Positions 16,670 through 29,139 of a stretch of DNA of 64,000 nucleotides are shown piece after piece. Position 1 is the first letter of the stretch; every line of letters begins with the position of its first letter. The stretch is from Oscarella lobularis (taxonomy: Eukaryota > Porifera > Homoscleromorpha > Homosclerophorida > Oscarellidae): NCBI RefSeq assembly GCF_947507565.1, contig NC_089183.1, positions 186,001 to 250,000 of the forward strand, in the 5' to 3' direction. The translations under genes and the position numbers were made by a program. The notes under the pieces were generated by a model, which was not told the origin of the DNA, ran no database searches, and was given only the letters and a program-made list of their open reading frames with translations.

Positions 16670-16940
16670 TCTGCTAGGCGAAAGAAAGCGAAAACGCGAC
16701 TGGTCCGGACCGGACTGGACTACCAGCACGTGGTTTTAGGCACACGTGATTTTTCTAAGGTCTGGAGTTACCAAGCGTAAAAGCGTGCTCATTTACATCG
16801 CATTCAATCTATGAACAAGCTAACCCTTCGCAACCGTACTATATGTTCTACGAACTGCATTTATTACGCAGGACACGATTTTCACACAAAACAACACTTA
16901 GAAGGAAGACAGGAGAACGAAACAAGCAAAAGAGGTCCAA

Positions 16941-18504
<1,564 letters not shown>

Positions 18505-18692
18505 TCTGCTTCGTAGAGAAAGCGAAAACGCGACTGGAAGTACAAGGTGGGCAGACAAGCACGTGGTTTCAGGCACACGTGATTTTTCTGAGGTCAACTG
18601 TCGTGTCCCGTTACGTCATTCAACGCGCGCGCGTTACCACGCGTACTCATGGTTTCCATTTCCTGTTCGACTTTCGTCGTCTTGCGAACGTA

Positions 18693-20104
18693 ATGGCAGC
18701 GTTCACCGCGCGCGACTTGGCCGAGTTCGACGACATAGCCGTCAATCTCGTCGTCGATCCGACAATGGGCTTCTCGACCCATAAGATGAACGCGAAATTT
18801 CGTCCCGTTCGAAACGACGTCGAGGAACTGCGTCGAATCGTCGACGACTATCAGAAAACGCATCGAATCGACGATGCGTTAGCGCGCCTATTCGACGGCA
18901 AGTGGGCGTCGAAATTCTTTGTCGGCAAAACCGAAAACCAAATCGGTGCATTTCGCGAGCACGTGAGCGAACCATATAAGGAAAGCGTGGGCAGGGCAAA
19001 TTTACGTATCCAAGGTCGCGCGCTATTTGAGAATGTTCAACCCGCGCGCGGGCTTTCGCATTGTCCCGTCGCGTCGCTATTCACAGGAAAATCACCTAGG
19101 AGCCAAAATCATAGCAACGCGTCACTGGTAACATATAGATAAATAACGTTTTCATTAATTTTGATTCTTTTTATAGGACGAAGGGTGATAAAATGACTAT
19201 GCTGGCTGGTGTCATAGCAACGATGACGGAAGAGGAAGAAAGAACGCTTTTGAAGCCGGGTATAAACGATTTCAGCGTCATGTTTTCGACTCGGAAACAT
19301 TGTAGCCAATTATGGCTCGGCCCTGCAGCTTATATCAACCACGGTAAATTATTTATACTTTTATTATTTATGTATTTATTGATAAAATTTAGATTGTTTT
19401 CCCACGTGTTCCGTGAGCGATTTTTTGAATAATTTAGATATCAATATATTAATTAAATTTATAGTTTATTGCTACTGATCGTGACACTGCCTGTGTCAAA
19501 GTGCTTCGAAACATGGAACCCGGTGACGAGGTCACGTGTTACTATGGAAGCGATTTTTTCGGCGTGAAGAACGAGGACTGCGAATGCGTCACGTGCGAAA
19601 AGTGAGGGGGACAATTGTCATCCTTACCTAGAGGCACTATCCCTTGAATATTTATTTTTAATCTATATATAGGAGAAAGACAGGTGCGTTCAAGAAGAAG
19701 AAGACGGGGGGTAATAGTGGCGAGCGAAAGCCGCACTACAGCTTGAGGCACACGGAAAAGCGTTTGAAGCGAATTAAAATCGACAGCACGGGTAATTAAT
19801 TAATCGATCAATTGCTCCGCTGGGGGTCCCACTAGCGGGAGAGGCGTGGTTTTTAGACGACGACGCTTCGTGGTTGGACGCGCTTCGCGACGACGAACGA
19901 TGCAGGGAATGCGACGACGGGGCGGAGAAAAAACGCAAGGCGAGGCGCAGAAAGGGAAAAATCGATTGTGCGCCGGCGGAAAGGCAACAGCCGCCACGCC
20001 TACGTTTCGACCCGGACATCTTCGACGCAGAAATCGAGCCGGCGACGTCGCGAGCGATCGATGTCGAGAGAAAAGATTCGTCGCCGATGTTGCTTTTACA
20101 GTGA
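18693..20104 (+). CDS. KMT5: KMT5B/KMT5C-type histone H4 lysine-20 methyltransferase
   Basis: Seven exons (18693-18962, 19015-19127, 19177-19343, 19393-19412, 19465-19601, 19673-19791, 19857-20104) give 357 residues. The N-terminal helical region leads into an SET domain with [20 protein letters not shown], then [26 protein letters not shown] and CYYGSDFFG, and a C-E-C-x-x-C-E post-SET-like zinc knot. These are hallmarks of the SUV420H family, which di- and trimethylates H4K20. The N-H-D-C-x-P-x-C part is built across exon 4, which is only 20 bases. The C-terminus is short and basic; vertebrate KMT5B is much longer. Confidence 0.93.
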
Positions 20105-20823
20105 ACAGCGACGTTTTTGTACAGAGCAGAGAATTCTTTTTGTAGTCTAGTATGAAATAGAAATCGGAGAACGCTTGTGTCTGAAAAGAGGAGGGGATAG
20201 AGTAGGATCGCTCTTCATACAAATTCAGTCGATTTTTTCTATAGTCCGCTGCACGTTTCAGAGATAAATTGAAACGAAAACACCCCGAGGTGATATACTT
20301 TTCCGTTTTTACACGCTAAATGGATTAAAGTCGACAACGTACATGTATCATCCGTAGACTATCGTATTGTTTGACCCCAAGTCCTTATCTTCGCGTTCTG
20401 CTGGGAACGTAGTCAACGTACACATGGCCGTCCAAACAAAGGCTTGCCAATATCGGCGTGTTTGGACATCGAATCCGTACTTAAGTGCTTGAGGCACACA
20501 ACGACGTCGAATTTGCATTACCATTCATGTATGACAGTCTGCCGCGCGCCGCGGCCCGACGTTTGTTGGTCTAGCTAGCCTCAAAAATTTGACCTCTAAT
20601 GGAACGATACACTGGCTGCATGGCGTGACGTCAGTTGTCTTGGTTGGTGGGGGTACGATTACCGTATAGGGGAATGGGAACGAGATAATGAGACGCTCAG
20701 TGCATGACTAGGGAAAAGGAGAGACAACGCTAGGTAAACACAGTGCTGCACACGCGACACGCGAAGAACGCAAAATATCAAATGATAAGGGTTGCCAGGG
20801 CTTGGATGGATTCGTCGGCTTCG
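20105..20823 (+). other. Stretch with no recognised gene between KMT5 and SYCP3
   Basis: Probably the two 3' untranslated regions of convergent genes. No exon-like frame, repeat array or RNA gene was seen. Confidence 0.5.
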
Positions 20824-22260
20824 TTACAAGTTGGTCAGCATTGCGGAGAGCGTCTTTCGCACGCTGGCCATGTCCTCGTTATGCTATATCAAAAAAAAGA
20901 GAAAAAGTCGATAATGTTTTGATTCGAAAATCGACAGTGTCGAAAAATCGAATTGAATTCATTTTTAGATCTATCCCTCCCCCACTTTTTTTCACTTTAC
21001 CGTCTCAGATAGAACCTTCCTTTGAAGCTGATTCATCTCTTTGCGAAGTTCGCTCTGAGCGCGCGACTGCTGCTCGGCCTGCGCCTTTTCCATCTCCTCG
21101 ACGCCCTTCACAAAGTCGCCGTGGACGCGACGCAATTCCTTGACGCGCTGCCCGTGAATGATGCGCTGCTGCTGTTGAAGTTTCTGCTGCTGCTTGAACG
21201 CCTCCTACACAAGAAGAAAGAAAGAAAAATGTTGACACTAAGACACCTTATCGGATGGTGACGTCAGGAGCACTTCAAAAGTCATGGAACTACATTTGAG
21301 GAGTCATGCATATTACTAATGCAACTTCGAAGGGTCCAAATGCTCCTGACGCCTCCGCAGATATCTCGAGTTGATACGTAGATTTTCTCGTCGGATTCTT
21401 TGGCCTTTTCCAAATCTGCATCGAGTTGGGAAAAAATTCCAGACATCTTGTTTTCGTAGATCTCCGCCAGGGAGCGGCTAAATGGACAAAGGGGCGGCGT
21501 TCGTGACGAAGTCATTCCCTCACCGCTCTCGCTGCTGTTTCTTCCACATCTCCTCCACTTTGCGGTTCGTCGTCTTGAGCGAAGCCTGCGTGAAGCTTTC
21601 CAATCGCTTTCGCTTGGCTTCCATTGATTTCCCCATGTCAACTGAGAAGAGAACAATTACGTTTCCTCATCCTCCCATTATCCTCTCCCCCCGGGTAAAA
21701 GAGCAAAGACAATTTGATTTCCTTTCGACTAATCATGCACAATTTTTCTCCAAAAAAACGTCCCCCGCTTGCGGTGGAACCACCAACCGCCGTTTTTCAT
21801 AATGGAGTTTATAAGACCGCGCCCACGCGTTTCCAAGGTTTCAATTCCCTTACCACGCCCACGCAACCAAATCTCGGTTACCACGCCCATTTTTTCCTAT
21901 TTCGCGACCACGCCTATTGTACCCCCCCTCTTCACCGCACAATGTGGTCGCGACCACACCCACCTCCGCAACTCTGAAAGAGATTTTGCCATTCGTTCGA
22001 CGACCCGCTGAAACAACTTCATCAATCAATTAGAGACAATTTTCGCCGTGCGACCGCACGATTAACATACGTCGTCGATTTGCGGGAGCCCTCTTCCGTC
22101 TCCACGTCGCTTTCGTCGCCGAGTCCTAACAAGGGGCCCCCCTCGCGTTCGTAAATAGTCGAGGCGTCGTGTCGCGTGACAAACCGTTCGCTCTCGACGA
22201 CGATTCGACGGCGTCTCGCGACGATTCGCGAGCGAGCTTCGGTTTCTTCGATAACGGCAT
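20824..22260 (-). CDS. SYCP3: SYCP3-like synaptonemal complex protein
   Basis: Seven exons (22260-22185, 22125-22071, 22007-21964, 21651-21534, 21477-21378, 21204-21001, 20883-20824) give 218 residues; human SYCP3 has 236. The Cor1/Xlr/Xmr region is clear: KSMEAKRKRLESFTQAS, then KVEEMWKKQQ, then a Gln-rich helix with HGQRVKELRRVHGDF and RAQSELRKEM, and a C-terminus of the ASVRKTLSAM type matching the family's conserved end. The N-terminus is basic then acidic. It is known to form filaments of the meiotic chromosome axis. The family call is strong; the first two exons rest on phase and splice sites. Confidence 0.88.
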
Positions 22261-23715
22261 CGCGAGAGCTGAAACGATCGACTATAGAACGACGAGGAAC
22301 GATCGATAACGCGGATTGTGCAGCGCGATCGCACTTTGGGGCGGGCGTGAATGAAATTCAGTTCCAGCTGAAAAATTGCGCGCGAACAGATACGCACATG
22401 CGTAGGTTACTAGGCGTGTCTCACGCGAGACATGCAAGCAATGTCCAATCGGACTCCTTAGACGGGGCATGAACCCCCCAGAACGTAGCAATTTGTCGTG
22501 TAGTCGAAATTCTTCTGCTGCATGCGTCCTTCGATCTCCCGGAAGTCGGCGCCAAGAGCGATTTCTCTTTTCTCTAATCGCGCGTTTGGAGGTCGTTTTC
22601 TCTAGCTAATTTCTTTACGAAATCAAACACTTTGAGCGTGCGACCCTCGATCAACCGCATTGTTACCCGATTAGGCGCGGAATGGGTTTTTAAGCGAGGG
22701 GCGGACACGTTTCTGCGGTTTCCTAGCGGCATGCATTTTCGAACGAACTTTTATAAACATGCCTCGGAAAAAGGAGCTCGATTTGGAACGTCGATGTAAA
22801 ACGATCCGAATATTCCACTTGGCGCTAGACAGATCGCCTCCTCTCGTGCATTAGAGCTCACCCCCCGCGACGCGGAGCGAACGCGCGGTAACACCTGGCT
22901 TTATGTAAGGGAATCAATGAATTTAATTACGTCGTCATCTGCATCGATCCGAGCCTCGAGGCCATGGAAAACTCGCTCTGGGTTCCCATGCAAGAATCTC
23001 GTTCGCCGACTCGTAAATTGAAATCGTACGAAGACGGAGAAACGTGCAGCCGCCTGTTGTCATTCGCTTTCCTGTCCTTTCTACCTGTAATAGCTAAGTA
23101 ATACTGTAGATAATCAGTAGGAAGCTGTGGACGTGCACCGTTCAAAATCAATTTATGAGGTTAGGGTCCTAATACCGCAGCGCTCAGCGGCTGTACGATG
23201 CAAAAAAAGGCGCATCTTTGCACATGAATTCGCTCTGCATCTGTCTCTCATTTTCATGAGTCGCGAGGCGTCGGCGTCGTAAGACACCAACGTATCGTCT
23301 AGAGCGTCTTGCAATAACATTGACGTAGGCACGACGTGGAGTCGGAGTCGTTTCCTGGGTCCATTCCGACCGTCAGTTCCAATTTTACGCGTCTTCCGAT
23401 ATTGGGGTTCACCTCCGAGTGTTTCGAGGAAGTGTCGTTTCTAACCGCGCCATACGTCTCCGGTGTGCGCGCGTGCTTGCGTTGACAGGGCGTGGAGCCG
23501 GACGGGGGGAAGCCACCGCACGTCTCGTTTGGTTCTCATTACTGGGAGGACTGTTTAGATTAATCATGCATGAAGATATGCGCACTCGCCCACCGTCGCC
23601 GTAATTGGATTGAAGGCGGCCAGAGGACTATTTAACGGGGAGCCGATCGTCAGACGCTTCAGTTCGTCTATTGCCTCTACTCCAGACTCTCCTTTGACTC
23701 GAAATAGAAGTGACG
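22261..23715. other. Mostly unassigned stretch with two possible minus-strand coding pieces
   Basis: At 22573-22458 (-) a 38-codon frame begins after a good acceptor and reads REIALGADFREIEGRM, ending in a stop. At 23094-22927 (-) a frame after a TTACAG acceptor reads SYDFNLRVGERDSC and ends MQMTT. Both look protein-like, but I could not join them to a start codon or a family. The last 100 bases hold the promoter of the gene starting at 23716. Confidence 0.3.
23604..23635 (+). promoter_or_regulatory. Likely core promoter of the 23716 secreted gene
   Basis: An inverted CCAAT word (ATTGG, 23604) and a TATA-like TATTTAA (23629) lie about 85 bases before the start codon. Confidence 0.45.
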
Positions 23716-24939
23716 ATGACTTTCTTCAGCCGCTGCATTCTCGCCTTTCTTATCGCCGCAATTGCAAGTGAACTGGTGCAAGCGCGCGGTCGACGCTCCG
23801 ATTCAAAAAGGCCCAAACTCAAAGCCTTTCCCAAAGGCAACAAGGAACTGCTCGTTCGTGTGACGGTCGTCTATGAAAAAGTGAGTCACCGTGGATAGAT
23901 TTACGTCAGAAAAAGTATACTCTAATGCCGCGTATCTCTTCCTCAGAAATACGTTGGCTTGTACGTTGCAATAAAGAAAAATGCAACGTGCATAGCGGAT
24001 CCTTCTGTACCACACGAACTATTCAACCGCTCGAGAGAAAATGAGCTTCTCGAAAGAGCCGAACGGACTCTTGTTCAACTCCAATACTTTGGGGTAAACT
24101 TTTGTGTGTAGTGCGCATGATATCACTCCCCGCGTAAACGTGGTCGCTGCGCCACCGTTTCCCTGTTGGTTCAACTTATTAGGCCATTTGCCACGTCTAA
24201 CAGATGTTTGTTTACTGCACCGCAGCTGCAGTGGGCGGCAACTCTATTGCATGCTTTAGTCATCCGTTCAATCGCCGAGCCGTAATTGAAGCATTGATTT
24301 TCATTGCAGGTCCTGGACAGAACGATTCCACTAAAACCTGAAGACCTGATGAGAAACTACAGGGAACTCGTTAACTTCTGCGCTCTAAAGCACGATGTCG
24401 AGAAACCGTACAAGGATGGACAGGTTGGGTTCCTAAAGTCAGAGGATAGCGAATACAGCTTCCCCTCGTTCTCCGCCTCCTCCTCCGGAGATCCGCTGCC
24501 AGAAAACGCGACTGTTCCTACCCGAGACGATGATGGATATCCTCAAGTGCCGGGGTGCAAGCTCGAAAAGGTAGACATAGACAACAAACGAGGGCGAGGA
24601 TGCCGACGGTACCTCAACTCGGACGGACAGGAATGCGTCGAGTGTCTCTACCACGACTGCAGTAAGAAAGCTCTGGGAGAAGGGCAGAAGAAACACACTC
24701 CGCCTACATCGGCAAAACCTACAGAGCCAAAACCTACAGAGCCAAAACCTACAGAGCCCAAAGTGCTCCCAGAACCACATGTACTCTCGTCGCAGGAACA
24801 AACCGAGGCAGCCAGGGGAAGTGACGCAGCAAAGGAGGCAGAGAGAGAGGCAAGGAAGGAGGCAAGGAAGGCGGAAAAGCAAGCGGAAAGGAAGAGGGAA
24901 CGAGAGGCGAAGAAGAAGCACAAGGCCAAGAGTCAATAA
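23716..24939 (+). CDS. Unrecognised secreted protein with KPTEP repeats and a basic tail
   Basis: Exons 23716-23880, 23947-24093 and 24310-24939 keep phase and give 313 residues. A clear signal peptide (MTFFSRCILAFLIAAIA...) is followed by a small domain with V-R-V-T-V-V-Y-E-K-K-Y-V-G and a helical segment. Next come a Cys-containing region (C-A-L-K-H, V-P-G-C, R-G-R-G-C, E-C-V-E-C-L-Y-H-D-C), three KPTEP units, and a highly charged Lys/Arg/Glu/Ala tail of about 50 residues. I do not recognise the family. The stop codon TAA lies inside an AATAAA at 24935-24940; a second AATAAA is at 25129. Confidence 0.75.
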
Positions 24940-25166
24940 AAAGGCAAAGCCAATAGATTCTCTCTCTATATATCCTCAGGCAGTCGGAGAACATCATACA
25001 GTACGGTATATATTTATAGCATGGGTTCATCATCATCTGTCCTAATGTAGCTAGCCGCGACAGACTTCGCTTTTATCGAAAACCAAGCATGCGAACCAGC
25101 TGGCATTTTCTCTCTCATATTCATGTACAATAAACGACAAAGCAGATCCCAAAAAAGGCAACGCCT

Positions 25167-28100
25167 CTAGACATGCGAATGCGAGTGGGCATGAGAATGA
25201 GAATGCGAATGCGAATGCCCGCACGGACCACACGAGCACAGACCGAAAGGAAAATGCGAATGAGAACGTCCCCCCGCCGCCCCCGCCGACGTTGATGTTG
25301 ATTCAGCCTCGGGGGCATCGAATTCGTTTAGCCAATCAATCGCCCGGTACTTTATGAATCCGCACAGGGAGCAGCCGAGAAACGAAGCCACGTTCACAAG
25401 GGGGCCGCGACTGCATAGAAAACAAATCAAGGGTAAGAAAAGGGGGCGCGAGTGCGTGCGGTAACCGACTTGTACGGACTTCCCCAACGTCGAGAAGAAC
25501 CAAAATAAGCGTACCGACGAAAGTTAAACATTTCGTTGGTGGTCATATCGAGGAGGAGAATCTAAGATCAACGTCGCTCCTATCCGAAATCCATTAGGAG
25601 GGTTCGCATACGTACCTGACCGAGATGCGATAAGAGGAGAAGGGAAACCCAAACGGCGTGAAACGCGCCGTTGACGATCATCCAGAAAACCCACGGGGAG
25701 CAGGCGACTCGTTCGCGCATCGTACGTATGATGCCACCCCATTCTTTGGGCATATAACACGTGTGTTTATAGTCTACGTTTAGAGGGGAGAGAATCAGAG
25801 GGATACGATATATAAGGAGGACTTTTATTTCTACATTGGGACGAGCCGTGGAGAAAGATGATTATGATGAGGAGGAGAAAGAAAAGATAGCCGACGAAAT
25901 TTCGGTAGTTTTTCCAACCTAAAGGGGAACAGGAAGGAAGGAAGTGAACGCACGTCCTGTCGTGTGACTAATAAACGCATCTGGCTAGGAGGCGGAAACC
26001 AGAGCGCCAACTGGTCACACAACATCACTATAGGCTGCGTAATTAATTAACGAATGATCTCATCTGGTGCAAGATGGGCACTCAGTGAGTGCGTCCCATC
26101 ACCAAATGAAACAAAGAGCCAGATGACCCACAAGATGCTAGCGAACTTACCTATGCAATTACCAACCCAGGGGCAATGATGATCGAACTTCGCCACGCAG
26201 CGATCACATAGGGGGCAATGTTTCGATCGAATTGGCTTCGGAACCTACGGGGGGGGAAAAGGTTTCGCAAAGGTCGTTTTGCATAGGAAGCGTACCAAGC
26301 ACGTACTGCACACTTTCTTCATGTCTATCTTTCCTGTTGTTTCAGCTGTGTGTATCAGAGTCTACACGAGAAGGGGAGGCGACTATGCGTTGCAATTGAC
26401 GCGAATCCGGTTTCGGGTTTTCGTAACTTAGAGCTAATGGACGGGAAATACGTAAGAATCCTATTCTTAGAGCCCAATTCCAGACAAAACCACTTTAGTA
26501 CTTTTACTGGTTCTACATTCCCAGCCACCCACCCCGCAAGATTTGTTTACGAGGTCGGAACTAAGGAAGATAATCCAGGGTAAACTCCTTAGCGGCTACG
26601 GCAAAACCTCGCCTAACCGACTACATTCCATTGGGCGTGAATCATTGCAACTAAAAAACCGCAATTTTTGGCTACGTGCCCCAGTGGAACCATAAGCAAA
26701 CTCGTCGCCAAAACTCATCTCTTTCTCTTTGCATAAAGCATCGATGCTATTAGGAGGAGGCTATGTATATTAGAGGAGGTTGCCTAGTTTAGCAAAAAAA
26801 ATCAAAGGCTCACACCTAACATCCCTTCCTTTGAATAAATTCAAAGACCCCATGTCGAGATATAGCTTAGCTATAGGTGGTCGGCCCCTAGGCGAGGTTC
26901 TATTGTGTCCTCTCTAATTATGTATGCTCAACTGACCTTTCGTTTCAATTCCGTAGAAACGAACGTGCGTCCCGGATCTTTGCGACCGGCTTGGATGTAG
27001 TTATAGAAGAGACCGAGCGAGCAGAAAGCGAACGCGCAACGCGTTCGAAACGTCACGTCTGGGGGGAAGAAAAAAAGTCTATAAAAAATCCCCGTATCTA
27101 TTTTCTAGGCTACGCGCTTACAGGGCCAGAAGAGATAGAGATACGTCGCGTACATGGCGAATTTCGTGTCGAGATATATTGCCATGGCCAACGCATTGCG
27201 ATGATCGTCAAAGAATCTGGAAGCGATGCGATTAGAAGAAACCCCACGGAAAAGGATATCCGGGAAGGGCAAGCATTACTGACCTTACTGCGTAACCGGA
27301 AGCGACTGTCACCGCGAGGAATCCAATGAGGAAATACCAAATATTACTCGATTTCTCCGCGACGAGACCCACGGTGCAGATAGCGAGAAATATGATGAGA
27401 AAGACGGCGAATTCCCTAAATTTCTAAAAGGGTACACTGATCACTTATTCTATGGTCAATATTTCGCTGGTCGTCGCACCTTGTCATATCTAATATAATA
27501 CGTTAGACGCGATATCGTCTTTTTCTTTAGAGCTTCGGCTAGCGTGAGCCTCTCGATGGCCCACACGTTTTTCTTAGCGACGGCTAACGCGCGTGGCGTC
27601 TGACCTTCGTCATTCACCATGCCTAAATCGGCTCCAGCAGATAGCAGAAGCTCAGTGGAAGCCTTATTCTGAGCCGAAACGGAATGATGCAAAGCTAAAG
27701 ACCCCATCCCCCAAAAAATAAAAAAATCGAGACGCGCATTTTTGTTCTCTTTCAAACCCGTATTTCCGTTAGCATCTGGGAGATTTGGTAACGCCCCCAT
27801 GGCTAAGAGTGTGCGACACGGTTCTTTGCTATGAATAATAAACGCGCATAAATGCGCAATAAAGAACGTCTCCTTACCCTAGACATCGTAGACACGCCCA
27901 CATAAGAGGTGTCATTCCCTTTTGATCTTTCACATTGGGTTTCTATTAATACATTCAGCGATTAGTACGTAAGATGCGTGGGTAGATAGGGATAATGCAT
28001 GGCATGCATCATGAATGAGCCTGCATAATATAGAAACCGCAAGGCCCAATATCACACATATGACCCCCACCGCGATATCAGACACGCGCTATTTTTATAT

Positions 28101-28788
28101 GAAAAATCAGTGACGTAACGCTTATAGCAATTACATGTGAACTATGCACTACGTTTCAATACATTTCATATCAGACATTTTCCAATAACTGATTCATATG
28201 AGGTGTATTTATAATCAACTACAGTGTATCTACTTTTATCTACCTGAAGTCTTGCTAGCAGATAGAGCACTATTCCCGTATGCCCGTACTGAGACGCCAA
28301 ATGAAAGGGAGTCAAACCCTCGCCATCCAACGCTTCCGCATTGGCCCCATGTTGAATCAGAGTTACAACCATGGGAAGATGACCCTGACTACAGACGAAA
28401 AAAATCGCGCCCATTTAATTAATTAATTAATTAATTAAATTAATTAATTCTACCGCGTTGCCCAGTGGAGTGGAGTCGAATTCAATTCGCCGCCGTACGA
28501 GTCCACTACGGCACCGTGTTTGATAAGATATCTTCGCATTTGACGCGTTTAGGAGTTCGATTTCGGTAGTTTAACTGCGAATTATTACTTGGATATTTTG
28601 ATTCGGTTGTTGATTGCCGCCCAATGGAGGGCCGTGATCTTCTGTTCGTCCGCCTGAGTCGGATCGACGTTATCGTGCTCCACGAGCTGCACGATGCGAT
28701 CGTAGACGCCGAATTGAGTCGCTTTCGTCAGGTCGAACGTGTCTGCGTCCTCTGGACGAGGCGCTGGCATCGCCGTCGGGACGGACAT
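25167..28788 (-). CDS. ZDHHC17: HIP14/ZDHHC17-like ankyrin-repeat palmitoyltransferase
   Basis: Fifteen exons can be read in phase: 28788-28589, 28531-28454, 28388-28244, 27942-27878, 27828-27758, 27694-27480, 27423-27284, 27216-27122, 27058-26937, 26361-26296, 26244-26151, 25918-25835, 25773-25616, 25561-25515 and 25410-25167. They give about 607 residues (human about 632). Ankyrin repeats include [23 protein letters not shown] and TPLMWACL. Several membrane spans follow. The zinc and catalytic region reads [10 protein letters not shown] then [10 protein letters not shown] (D420-C423). TTNE follows the last spans. It S-palmitoylates vesicle proteins in the Golgi, as known for the family. The tail ends in a His/Ser run ([17 protein letters not shown]) that I do not know from vertebrate HIP14. 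Confidence 0.93.
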
Positions 28789-29139
28789 GCTTTCTTTGCG
28801 CGGTCCCGGATTGGTGTATCGAGTTCCCGGTCACGCTCTCGTGAGATCTGTCTTCACGTGACGCTTGTTCATTTCGCCGTGAATTTGTAGGCGTCTCTGA
28901 ACGAATAGAGGCTTTTCGTTATCGGTAAGACTACTAGACGACGTTTAGTGGCTTATTAGACTCGCTCAGTTCCTCATCATGAGAAAAGCGATTCAACTAC
29001 TCTAGTCGCATCTCCTTTTGCATCTATCCTACTTGAAATAGCGTCTTTTGTAAGACTAGCAAAGTAGATCTCAAACAGTCGAGTCGAAGTAGCCTTGCGT
29101 AACGTGCGCGTAAATTAAGTATCGTTTTCATTTTCAGTC
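28789..29139. promoter_or_regulatory. Shared upstream region between HIP14-like and two-pore channel genes
   Basis: The two genes start 351 bases apart on opposite strands, so this short stretch must hold both promoters. I saw no clear TATA box. Confidence 0.5.

Noticed and set aside
28414-28450. ATTA repeat as a regulatory array
   Set aside because: Short TTAA/ATTA runs occur in many introns here and look like ordinary low-complexity intron sequence.
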